The notes under the pieces are model-generated. The model was not told where the DNA came from. It worked only from the letters and a program-made list of their open reading frames with translations, and ran no database searches. The translations under genes were made by a program, and so were the position numbers. From Serilophus lunatus (taxonomy: Eukaryota; Chordata; Aves; Passeriformes; Eurylaimidae): a DNA stretch of 64,000 nucleotides. The DNA lies in assembly GCA_013399895.1 (NCBI GenBank), contig VXBA01005490.1, positions 453,541-517,540 of the forward strand. The letters run 5' to 3'. Within the stretch, counting starts at the first letter, position 1. Each line of letters begins with the position of its first letter. Positions 53,146 to 64,000 of the stretch are shown in pieces.

Positions 53146-53625
53146 AAAAAAAATGTTTCAGTGTGGTTGCATATTTGTACCTGTTCAATATACAACTTAA
53201 TAAGAAAAGTTAAGATGATGATTTTTCTCCTCACAATTTGGAAAGTAAGCTCTGAAAATAGAACTCTTCTATTGCCAAGACTTCAAATTGTTTTATTAAT
53301 TCTGTATTATTGTAAATCTACAATAAGAAAAAGGTGAGGAATGAATGCTATGTTATTTGTATAAAAATTCCAAATATTCAAAATTGTAGGAATGTGAAGC
53401 CATCAAATTGAAATGACTTTTTTGTTATTGTTTCCATAAAAATGAATTCTGATGAAAGTTTGGTTTTATGCAAATTGGTATGACTTTTTCCCAGTTCTGG
53501 AAAATTCTCATATGGCTTCTGTCACTCAAACTCTCACTCAATCAGAAAAGTATCTGGTGTATATTAACCCTGTATCAGAATTATGGCCATGCAAGAAACC
53601 CGATTTACTTGAATTTTGATTCTCC

Positions 53626-53640
53626 TTTTTTTTTTTTTTT
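53626..53640 (+). repeat. Poly(T) run, 15 bases
   Basis: A homopolymer about 480 bases past the predicted PDGFC cleavage site. No adjacent element body is recognised. Confidence 0.85.
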
Positions 53641-55256
53641 GCATTATTATTGTCCCTTTCTTGTGATTTAAAGAGCTTTTGACCAGCAAACTGAGATCTA
53701 AAAAAGCTTGGTGGAGTTTATTTTAAATTGTTGCTGTCTATTTTATGCCATGAGTTCCTGAATTGCATTAATGTAAGCATCAGTGTTTGAGAATAAAGAG
53801 GGAAATGATATTTCCAATGGACCTAAACAGTGGAAATAACTGAGTAGAATAAAGTAGCTCCTCTGCACGGTCTCCCAGCGCTTCTTCAGCAGAAGGGTAG
53901 AAAAAAGTGTGGATGATACAACAGAGTGTGTGAGGGAAAAAGACAGACATAAGCACAAGGCTTTGTTATTTAGCAGTAGCTAGTGCATCAACTACTGCAA
54001 GCTGTTACCTGAATTCATTTCTAACAAAGAAGTGTGTTGAAACTCTTGAAAGTTTGCATTTCAGATACTAGCTGCTTAGTCTAATTTTGATTATATGAAA
54101 CTATGGAAATAAGTCGTAAACATTTGTTTTCTGTTTGACTTCTGAAGATACAATAATAGTGCTACCATTCAAAGCTGTCTTACAAAACCTCGTGCAGAAA
54201 TGCTAAAGAATCACGGGTGCAAGATTCTAGTTTAGATTAAACACTGAAGCTAAGTAAGTAGACCAACTCTTCTGATTCAGTTTGTTTAAGTTACTTGGAG
54301 TAAGACTGCTCTTTATATAATTTTTTCATGGGATGCTTTGTCAGACAATTTGCCTTTGGGAGTCCTTTCATGCACCTTTTAAACCCAGAGACATTGATTT
54401 TATTTGTCTGTCAAAATCACAGTGGAAAAGTATGTCTATTTATTTCAGCATAAATTGAACAAACTTCTCAGGGAAGATAGCTTACCTAATGCCTCACTGG
54501 AATTCCCCTAGATTGTTGAAAGAAAAATAAGCTTGTGGCTCAGTCATAGGAGAAGGTTGGCAGATTTTTTTGCAAGTGTAATAGCACATAAGCTAGATAC
54601 CCACTCTGAATCTTGCTCTGTGTCAGCCTTCATTGAACTAGTCTGTCTCCATCAAGTATAGAGTCAAAGTCTGGACCTCCCAGCCAAGGCAGCTCTGTTA
54701 GGTGCATAAGCCTCATCAATTTGAATACCCCATATATGGGCCTGCTTGCTGAACAATCCATCTCTTTCTCAAAGAACAGTCTCAAGGAATTCTGCAGTCT
54801 GGAAGGCCTTTCCATATAGCTGATTTAGCAAGCTTTTATTTTGCCTAATGAAGTAAAGACAAAAGTGCCAGTTTGACTCAAGCCTATGCTGCCTCCTTCA
54901 GATTCTGCTGCACTGAAGACAGATCCAAGCCAACTTGGATCTGGTGTCAGCCATGTTGACTGACAGAGTGATAAACCACATCTTGGTAAACTTACTTTTA
55001 GAAAGCTTTTTCATCCAGAGGCTTAAGCAACTAGAGCTCTGATTTACTCAGTAAGCCATTACAACAATCTTATTTTTTGTTATGTTGTGTAGTTAAATCT
55101 CAGAGCTTAAGTACAAATTTCTTATATAGAAACAATCACTTCTTGTTTGGAGGAGTAGGTGACGCAACTTGACAACTTTATGCCATCTGGCTCTTTGGGA
55201 AGCAGTCTGTATGTGTTGATGAGAAATGCAATCTGCATGTGGTCCTTGGTGAGAGA

Positions 55257-55392
55257 GTCACAGAATATTCTGAGTTGGAAGGGACCCGCAATGATCATGA
55301 AGTTCAACTGCTAAGTGAACAGTCTATATGGGGGCTAAACCACCAACTCTGGTGTTATTAACACCATACTCTAACCAACTGAGCTAATCTGA
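55257..55392 (-). mobile_element. tRNA-Ile-derived SINE with CR1 tail (TguSINE1-like)
   Basis: On the minus strand the element starts near 55392 with ATTAGCTCAGTTGGTTAGAG, the D-arm of tRNA-Ile including a perfect A box (TAGCTCAGTTGG, 55386-55375). An intact anticodon arm follows, TGGTG-TTAATAA-CACCA, whose loop still carries AAT (55359-55357). The B-box region (near 55331-55345) has decayed. A CR1-like 3' end follows, running through CCCTTCCAACTCAGAATATT to TCTGTGA at 55257. A tRNA-Ile head joined to a CR1 tail is the structure of TguSINE1, which borrows CR1 machinery for mobilisation (family knowledge). The copy is about 135 bp and is mutated in its promoter. Confidence 0.8.
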
Positions 55393-56399
55393 ACAGGCTG
55401 GCTTCCACTTACAAAACGGGTTATCAATTATGAAGGATTAGGAGTCTGTTTGTGAATAAGAAAACAAGTGAAAAGCCTGTGTTGCTCCATCTAGTTCAGC
55501 ATTCATGGCAATGGTCGATGAAAGCGCACAAGTGTGGTATGCTTTCTAAATTCCATAAATCAGCAGTTTGGGACTCGTTTAGCCAGAGTTAGAATTACAG
55601 CCCTTAACGTTCTCAGCAGAAGCTGTAAAACACAGTCCATTTAAATAAATGAATGTATCTTCTGTATGATGTGATGAAAGAGTGCTGAAATTCAGCACAG
55701 GCTCTGCCTCCTAAAGAGATGGTGTTCATAAGTGTCTTAAACATGGTTTCCTTTGTCACATCTGAGTTGAATGTGTTCCAAAGGAGCAGATCAGCTGTTT
55801 CACTACCGAAAAGGCATGGTTATCATGAAGTACAGTTGATTTACACAGGAAAAGCAAACCACTTCTCACTTGCACTATGAAGTGTTCAATAAAAGCAGTA
55901 GTGTCATACAGACTAATTGCTTTCAGGAAGGATAGAAAAAAGTTACTAGTTGTTCTTTTTCAAGGCATTGTTAGTATATATGTTTCCTGTAAATTTTATT
56001 GTACCCAAGGGATTGGTCGAGTTGAACAATATTTTCTCATACATTTGGCATATTCTCTCTTTTTTTAAACAAAACATTAGCATTTTTTTCAAGCTGATGT
56101 TTCGACTATTGGTAACAATAATTCAAGAAGTATTAAAGGCAAACTTTAAAGCATAGCCATATCTAAACAGAAGTAGTATGTTAACATCTCAAATAAAAGA
56201 GACAAAGTTACGACCTAACTCACAATGGAAATCTGTGGCTGTGAGGAATTCTTTTCAGTCACCTTGGCAATTTTATATTTCAAGTAGTTTAGCAGTGTGG
56301 CATGTTAATGCCAAAGTAAAAGAACTCTGTTTCTACTTGAAAAAATAAGGATTTTTTCCATATTTTATGAAACTAAATTAGACAGCTACATTAGAGAAG

Positions 56400-57472
56400 C
56401 TAAAGAAGTGTGGGCAGGATGAGCTGACAGTGAGATATTTTGAAAAGTGGATGGTCAGCCCAGAACAAACTAGTTGGAGACAACTATGTGTGCCCCCATG
56501 GTCAATAGTGGGTCCACTTCTGTTCAGTATCTTCATTAATGATCTGGACGTTGGGGCAGAGTGAGCGCATCCTCAGCAGTCTTGTAGATGACGTCAAACT
56601 GGGAGGAGTGACTGATACACCAAAGGGTTGCACTGACAGCTAGAGGGAATTTGATAGGCTGGAGAAAGGCACTACAGGAACTTCATGAAGTTCAACAAGG
56701 TGAAGTGCAAAGTCCTGCATCTTGAGGGGAACACAGTACACACTGAGAGTCACCCAGCTGGACAGCAGATGTGAAGAAAAGGACCTGAGGGTGCTGGTGG
56801 ATACCAAGTTGAAGATGAGCCAGCAATGTGCACAAATGTATGGCAAAGAAGGCTAATGGTGTCCTGGGCTCCATTAAGAGGACTGTTGCCAGCAGGTTGA
56901 GGGTGGTAAGCCTTTTTCTTTACTCAGTATTGCTGAGAGCACACCTGGAGTACTGTTCTGGGCTCCCCAGTACAAGAGAGACATGCATGTACTGAAGAGA
57001 GTGCATCAAAAGTCCACTAAGTTGATTAAAGGACTGGAGAATCTCTTACATGAGAAAAGACTGAGACAGAAGTGAATGTTCAGTCTGGAGAAGAGAAGGC
57101 TCAGGGGGTGTCTCATCAATTTATAGCAATTTAATCAATTGATACTAATCTCATCAATTTATACTAATACCTGAAGGGAAAGTGCAAAAAAATGGAGCCT
57201 TTAGTGTTGCTCCATGACAGGGCCAGAGACAATGGGCACAAACGGCAGGAGTTTCCCTCTAAATGGCAAGAAAGTCTTTCTTTCTTTGAGGGTGACTAAT
57301 CACTGGCAGAATTTTCACAGAGAGATTATGGAGTCTCTCTTCTTGTAGATATTCAAAAGCCATCTAGACATGTACCAGGCCAACTGGCTATAGGTGTCCC
57401 AGATTGGGCAGGGGACTTGAACAAGATGATTTTCAGAAGTGTCTTCCAATATTAGCCATTCTGTGATCAGCA
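56400..57472 (+). mobile_element. Decayed CR1 LINE, 5'-truncated
   Basis: About 1.07 kb in sense orientation begins near GGGCAGGATGAGCTGACAGT and ends at TAGCCATTCTGTGATCAGC. A frame near 56.50-56.55 kb reads like VGPLLFSIFINDLD, the reverse-transcriptase motif just upstream of the catalytic region. Later segments read as FNKVKCKVLHL, LEKRRLRG and similar ORF2 pieces in shifting frames. Multiple stops and frameshifts make it dead. It extends further 5' than the other CR1 copies here and is older than the copy at 40.5-41.1 kb. An internal 38-bp duplication is described in the findings. Confidence 0.88.
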
Positions 57473-60400
57473 CATATATAATTTTCACCAACATTAAATC
57501 TACATCTTAACACTGAGATATTGGAATAATTATAGAACTAAGAATTAATAAGCTGTTTTTCCTTAAGCTCTAAAGTACTAAATCAAATTGCCTTGTAAGT
57601 TTTATGATCTGATAGATGCCAAATTCTTCAGTTTCTCCTAGAAAAAGCTTATCTGCTTTGTTAATAATTACTTTCAAGTTAAAAACTGAAGATAAGGATG
57701 TGAAATAATAGTATGTTTTGCGATAGGAAAAGGCCTATATCTAGGCCAATATTCTGTGTGAAATCACACCTTTATTTTACAAGTAAGATCAAGTTTCTAA
57801 TATAAGTGATAGCCTTTGAACTCTTACCAAATATTTAACACTCCTTCTGTGTTTTAGTTTTGCTTTTTGTAGTGCCTAAGAACATAGACATTTTTCTCTC
57901 ATGCTAGCTAACAATACTTTGTCCTGACAAAAGGTACCTCATAAGAGCAAATAGAGATTGTGAACTGCTAGTCATTTAGGAAATGTCATCAGATCATTAT
58001 GGCGTGTTGTCCAGATGTGGTAATGCCAGGAATGGTGCCACACAGGATGATGATAATGACCAGGTCACAGATAGGCCATTGTGTAAATACCCACAGGATG
58101 CGGGATTGGGGACTAGTACTCCTGGGAGTCAATGGTGAAAAGGATGCACTTCTTCAAAGTTGACTTGTCCTCGCTATGTAAAAGCAAATTACATCATCCT
58201 AGATTTTTCCCAGAGAAAAAAAATAACTGAAGAGCAAGTTAAACTATGCCAGTATTTATAAATTCTTTTTGCCCCATGAGAGTGTGAAAAAACCAAATTT
58301 TAATTTAAGCAATGCTGGGGTTCCTGTTACCCATGCTCCAGGTCACATTTAAATCAGTAAAGGCAGCATTCTCTCCAGTGTGAAAGCAATAAATATGATC
58401 CTCTATATAAATAATTTACTCTATGAAGTACCTGAATGAACATATCACTTCTATACTAACCACATTAAACCATGTCAAACCACTTTGTGTGATGGGTTAA
58501 AATTGCTGCCTTAAATATGGTAGCTTAGTTTTCAACTATTTTAAGCAATCTTAGCATATTTTAGAATTTTGGCTCCCCTCACAAGTATCCTTGAAGGCCA
58601 CTCTGATGACTGCAGTGAAAAATTTGTTTGTGACTTGTGGGACAGTGTTAAACAGTGAGGTCATGAAGCAATCTTATTTAAATGCAAAGGAAGAGGTCAG
58701 GTACAGATTTACTTTTTATGTTTCAGGAAAATGGCTAGAGAAATCATTCTCAATTCACAGAAATGGGACTCCAACTCTTAAAACTTAAATTTCCTTCCCC
58801 CTCATAGGAAATGTAAGAAGATTAAGAATCCTATAATCTAATATTTAGCTTTATTTACTTCCATATATTCTTTATGTGCACATCCTTTTGTGTTACAAGC
58901 AGTGAATCCAGACTGCCCAAGCCTGTGCATATTTCCCCTGTCTTCAAACTGTGCTAATGGGCCCCAAAAAATAGAAACACAGGGGTTTTTTGATGTTTCA
59001 GATCAGTGTCAGTCCTTTTCTTCTTTTCACTGAATGTTTTACTCTCTTTGCCATTCTGCCATCAGGATGAGTATGTCATTGGACTGAGCTGCAGTTATCA
59101 GTGGTGTGTGCTTCAGCTGTCCTTGTGCCTCAAGCTAGTGCTTTTCATCTTGCATTGGGACTAGTTGCAAGTGCATTCATAGTCCATTATAATTCAATTG
59201 ACTGCTACTAATTTGTCCTTCAATAATTTGATCAGTTGTGAAAACTTGATTGTTTTTCAAAGGCAGAGTGAAGACAGTGCAGGAGGAACAGCAAGCAATG
59301 CAGAGTGCCTGTCAGCCACTACCAGCTATTGGAAATTACAGGCTTGGATACAGTTGGACTGAACTCTTCAGACAGTGAAATGAAGTGGGGAGGTTGGTGG
59401 GACTAAGATGTGTTGTTCTCCTTGTGGTGGAGAAAAGTTCTGAGAGCTGTCAGGAAAACAAAATTGAATAGCAAAGTTTGTAGATCAGAGAAATAGAGAG
59501 CATGTTTGGACTATGGAGAGTGGGGAGTGGAAGATTATAGCCTGGAAATGCCTCCCATCCATGTAGCAGTGGACGGTTACTTCCATCTTAAAGAAATGCA
59601 ATAGTGGGAGTTAATATCACTTGAATACTTTAAAATACTTATTTTTTTCATATAATGCAAGTTTCCAACTTGGTGATTATACAATGGAACTCTAGAATAA
59701 ATTTACTATTTGAGTTTTGGTTGCTTTGACTAAGCAAATTAAAAAGTAAACTTTTCTATAATTACAGCAGTGTTGTTTTGTCCACGGGTCTTATCACTGA
59801 TATTGTTATGGAGGAGGAGGCAAAGAGGGTTCAGGATACCTATAGGCATAAAGCTTTCACAACCTCTGAGCAGAAATATTTTGTCCTGTGCAAGCAGATT
59901 TACTTTGGAGAGGGTAGGCTGTAATTCTTGAAGGCTTGGCCAACATGTTGTTTCTTTAGCTTGAAAAGGTGTCTACTGGCTACATGAACTGTAGGAAGGA
60001 AAAACTGAAGGGCCTTTGTAGCAGATTCAAGCTGACTGTGGAATGGGCATTTGACGGATTGAAAGGAGACATGTACTGTGTGTAAATTCAGTAAAACAAA
60101 TGCTCAACTGTTCCTATTTCACGTTGTGTTTTGCCTATTATCTGCAAAACATAAAGAAAAACATTGCAAGGTAGAGCAGGGATTTGAAGACGCTTTCTGC
60201 TGTTTGCTGAAAAGCCATTCAAGACTGCAAGAGCATGGTTGGCATGGCTGGGGAAGACTGGGTATTTGCTTAAAACACGCAATATGCATAAAAACTTAGG
60301 ATCAGGCCTGTGATATAAGTTTATTATGACTTGAGCAACTGGCTAATATTTAGCTTTAAAGAAAAAAAATGTTTAAATATTTTGGTTATTTTCTATTTCT

Positions 60401-61863
60401 TCTGGCATGTCTTGTTTAGCTACAGTCTCTTATCATTTAATTCATCAAATCCTAAACCTCTCAGCTGGAATGAGCTGCTTCAATTCCCATTTATGTGACA
60501 TCAGTACTTTGAGACTCAAGTCTAGCAAGCGGGAAAATAATTTTTAAAAAAATAAAATAGCTTGGATACGTCTCTCAGCATTGTGCAATCAAGAATATCT
60601 TTACTTTGAAAGTTTAGTCTTCTGTTTGCTGTGTTAAAGTTACTTGGTGTCCCTTCAGACTATTGTGCTTGATTTAATTTTTACTGTAGGCGTAGTATTT
60701 TCAGTAATGGGAGGCATTATGTTTAATTTTCTAGTGTTTTAAACTTTTTACTGGAACTCCAGCAAATTTGTTTACCAGAGGTGCATATTGTGAAATGTAT
60801 TTTCCTGAACTTCTTATAGGTAAAATGAATTGCACCATGTGGGAAGAATGGGGAAATAACATGATGCATTCATTCTGCAAGTGATCTCCAAATTTGGTTT
60901 TTTTTGTCATTTGCAGAGGAATATTCAGCTTTTCACCTAAAGTTAGAAAACTTCTTGGCATATGGTTTTTTCTCTCAAGAGAGACTGAAAGAGAGCTTAA
61001 GACTGTTTCCAAGTATGTTGGCTCTCAGTTTTGTGACTGTCAGTTTAGGTGTAGCAGCCATATCAATATGGATTTGTTCACCCAAAAGCAAACACAAAGA
61101 TATCCTGTTTATTGCTGGCTGGGCACAAAGGCACTTTAGGGAGCCACAGAGGGGAGGGCTGTGTGTTGTGTGGTGCTACTTCTTTGCCTCTGGTACACCT
61201 CTGAAGCAAAGGAAAATTTTAGTCCTTTACCATGCACTTCTTCAGCTGGGGAGAGATGGGCTGGAGACCTCTCTTTTCCACTATTAATGCTTTTGCTCTT
61301 TTGCTGTCCCCTTATTGACATTTTCCCTAATGTGTAGATATTGAAATCTACTTTCTTCTGTTTTTAAGCAGAGGGGGTCTCATCAAACAGTCTCATCAAA
61401 GGAGAGCTGCTCTCCTTTCTACATGGTCTTCTATGGATCTGTCTGCACAGTGTTTGGAGCAAGAGTGCACTTTTGAATCAGGAATGCATGTAAATATCAA
61501 AATATAGAGATTGTGTACAGCAGATCACACTGTACATCTGTACATTTGCTTTATAAATGTATGTGTACAAAAGATGGAAGACTAATAGTATCACTGTTTG
61601 TAGCAAATATCCTCTTAATTTTTTTTTTCTAAGCATGAAAAAGAAGTAATATTGATTTTTGCTTAAAGTACTCTCTGCCAAGATTGAAATTAGAATATTA
61701 TGAGTGCCAAGTGATTTTAAAATAAAATTTTCTTTCATGACAGAGGCACATTCTAAACTGTGTGCCTATTTTCTGTCTTATGATATTCCAGAAACACTTT
61801 TAATGAAATGGTAAATTATGTAGTAATGAATTTCCCTTTCAGTTTGAATGGGAAATCTAATCC

Positions 61864-61881
61864 TTTTTTTTTTTTTTTTTT
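61864..61881 (+). repeat. Poly(T) run, 18 bases
   Basis: A perfect T homopolymer in intergenic sequence. No retroposon is recognised on either side. Confidence 0.85.
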
Positions 61882-63632
61882 GTTTAGACCACACAACTAG
61901 ACATTTATGCATTACAAGAAAACAGAGATATTGACACAGTGATTCTGAACTACAGATTCTATTCTTTTATAATCGAAGACTGTTCTTCCAGGTTTTATAT
62001 AGTGAAAACATCTCCTTATCCTCTACCTTCAAGTTGGTAACCTACAGACTGGAAATCAGCATTATACACTTAGTGCTGCCACTGATGCCTCATGTAATGC
62101 TGAGCAAGTTGTTCTCCCTTTCTTCATTTACCTTGTTGGATGTAAGTGATGGTAAGTTCTTTTTACAAGGTACTTTGAATTCTGAATATGGAACACAAAA
62201 TGACATTTTAAATACAGTACATTTAAATTATTTGTTATGCTTTGGAAAAATAATATGTAGATGAAGGCAGGGAATACAGAATGAAAAAGAAATGGAACTG
62301 CAGAAGTTTTTGGCATGTAATTGAGTTGCCACATAAGAGAAGGACAATGATTCACCCAAGTAATTATTTCACAAAGTGCTGAGATGCTGCACGCAGTATT
62401 CATAATACTGAAATTTCTGCTTTCTTAGAGTAATTCAGAAATGTGGTAATTTGTTGTTTTGGTTGGGGTATTTAGCACATCTTCATTAGTGCAACTTTCT
62501 TCCCAAATCAGCAGGACTGGTGTTGTACCATTTAAAAGTTACAATGGACTCCACAATTTGTGTTTTTCTTTGTTTCTGCTCTTCATCAGAGACAATATAG
62601 CTCAGCAAAGATCTTAGCCTTTACAGATATAACAAATGCTTTTCTCTAACTTAAAATTCTTATACTATTCGAATGATTTTCTGAAGATCTTTTTCTTACT
62701 CCTTTTACTGTCAGACATCACAATATATACTCCTAACATCTAGAAATGTAAAAATGTATCAGTAAGAATATAAAATTTGACCCTGATTATCTAAATTTAT
62801 GTAATACAAAAAAGGCCTAAAACTATGCCATTTAAATATAACATGAAATTAGTAATATATCTCCAGATTTGCACTGCATTATTGAAAATCTCTGAGGTCT
62901 GCTATTAAGATTTCAAAGTTAAAATGGATACTTCTTTATATGAATACATATGTTTCCTTATTTGTGCATTCACGGCTAAACTCGGTTCATTTAGTATAAA
63001 AACATCCCTGGTTGCACATGTGTCTGTTTCAGCTGTTACCTTTTATATGAAATTAGCCTTGTCTGCTTACTATACATACTTGTGTGTTGTGTACCTATTT
63101 TTATTAATTTGCTATGATGTCATTCCTATCACATTGGTAATTTCATGAAAACAAAATAAATCCATAAATGTGAACAAAAGAATGAGTGGTGAATTGTGCA
63201 AATTACATAGAAAGAAATGTCTGGAACATAGAAGTCTTCAGTGTTGCATATTTTACACTCAACAGCCATAGGAAAGCTGAGGCCTACCCTCACCCTAATT
63301 ACCCTAATTAGCATAAGCTTTATAGCTCTTGCTGCACCTAGTTTCTTCTCTCCTTTAAAAATTAGTATTTCTGAAGTAAATCCATAAGTTCGGCACATAT
63401 TAACTGAAATTTTTGAACGTTGCTTTTTTCTTGTGCAGCTCCAGGTTTGCTGTTGGAATGAACAGAACGCTCACAAGTGCAGAGAAAGGGTGGTACATCT
63501 GTTCTTGTTCCATTTGTGCTATTTGATCTGCTTCTGCAGATGTGTGACAACTGTTTTATCCTTCATCTCCCACACTAATTGTAAAGTCTTATTTTTCAAA
63601 CTGGGACCAAACATAATTTTGTAACAGACAAA

Positions 63633-63650
63633 GGGCGGGGGGGGGGGCGG
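63633..63650 (+). repeat. G-rich run with 11 consecutive G
   Basis: GGGC, then eleven G, then CGG, in otherwise AT-rich DNA, followed 3 bases later by a C-run (CCACCCC). It could adopt G-quadruplex structure and is a likely site of sequencing length error. Confidence 0.8.
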
Positions 63651-64000
63651 TCCACCCCTACAAACACACCAAGAAAACAAGTTTTCTTCACAGGAAGAGT
63701 CTGAGCGGTGGTGCATTACATTAGAAAAGGAATGAAGCAAACAAACAAAACCAAAACCAGTGCTAAATGTTTTAAAATTCAGACATACTGTTGCAAAAAC
63801 AAGCAGTTTAGTGATAATGACACTATTTTCCCTTTTTCATCTTTGTTAATCAAGACCTTTGTTCATTTACAGTCAGTAATATCATTGCAACAATCTTATG
63901 CTGTGAGACAATAGTATTTTGACTTACACAGTGGGGCATGCAGTATTTATAGAGACAAGTTACAAACTCTTAAAACCAAGATTTTATAATAGAAGTGTTG

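Larger units (their letters stand above)
53146..64000. other. Intergenic DNA downstream of PDGFC
   Basis: Nearly 11 kb is without a recognisable gene. In human the region beyond the PDGFC 3' end is a long gene-poor interval, so this fits (established synteny, not visible here). It contains a tRNA-Ile/CR1 SINE, a decayed CR1 and homopolymer runs, listed separately. Stretches 53.15-55.25, 55.4-56.4 and 57.5-64.0 kb show only unique AT-rich sequence. The longest domain-free open frame is 127 codons without an ATG start at 60904-61287, judged a chance frame. Confidence 0.8.

Noticed and set aside
53790..53855. AATAAA words as the PDGFC poly(A) signal
   Set aside because: They lie 0.7 kb past the conserved end block at 53.1 kb and lack a clear downstream G/T-rich element.
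55330..55392. A functional tRNA-Ile gene on the minus strand
   Set aside because: The D arm and anticodon arm are present, but the T arm/B box is degraded, there is no acceptor-stem pairing, and the segment continues into a CR1 tail.
61367..61415. Inverted GGAGAGCTGCTCTCC and repeated TCTCATCAAA near 61.4 kb as a transposon end
   Set aside because: The palindrome is too short, there is no second terminus, and no known element is recognised.
1..64000. CRISPR array, bacterial operon or integrated virus
   Set aside because: No regularly spaced direct repeats, no LTR pairs and no gag/pol/env or phage-like frames are visible. The reverse-transcriptase-like frames all belong to CR1.

Overview
The window is vertebrate nuclear DNA, almost certainly from a bird and quite possibly a songbird. 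It is AT-rich, has long introns, and its only well-preserved interspersed repeats are 5'-truncated CR1 LINEs plus one SINE made of a tRNA-Ile-like head and a CR1 tail. That SINE layout matches TguSINE1, which I know from zebra finch. The species assignment is inference.

The only protein-coding gene I can support is PDGFC (platelet-derived growth factor C), read on the + strand. Exons 2 to 6 are present at 475-670, 16433-16613, 45059-45266, 50660-50877 and 51498-51614. All junctions are GT-AG and the phases chain together without a break. The five exons give 920 coding bases. Against the 345-residue human protein this leaves 118 bases for exon 1, which lies upstream of the window. Exons 2 and 3 encode the CUB domain. 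Exon 4 encodes the hinge and ends on the protease-activation site RKSR. Exons 5 and 6 encode the cystine-knot growth factor domain and the C-terminus. A 3' UTR of about 1.5 kb follows, with a canonical poly(A) signal at 53118-53123.

Layout: 1-474 end of intron 1; 671-16432 intron 2 (15.8 kb, with a probable hAT DNA-transposon remnant); 16614-45058 intron 3 (28.4 kb, with one ancient and two younger CR1 fragments and several simple repeats); 45267-50659 intron 4; 50878-51497 intron 5; 51615 to about 53145 3' UTR; about 53146-64000 intergenic DNA holding the SINE, a 1.07-kb decayed CR1 and simple repeats, with no recognisable gene.

I found no CRISPR array, bacterial-type operon, RNA gene or obviously new biological system. 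The points most worth a second look are the tRNA-Ile/CR1 SINE, the head-to-head CR1 pair in intron 3 that could fold the pre-mRNA, and the conserved blocks in the PDGFC 3' UTR.
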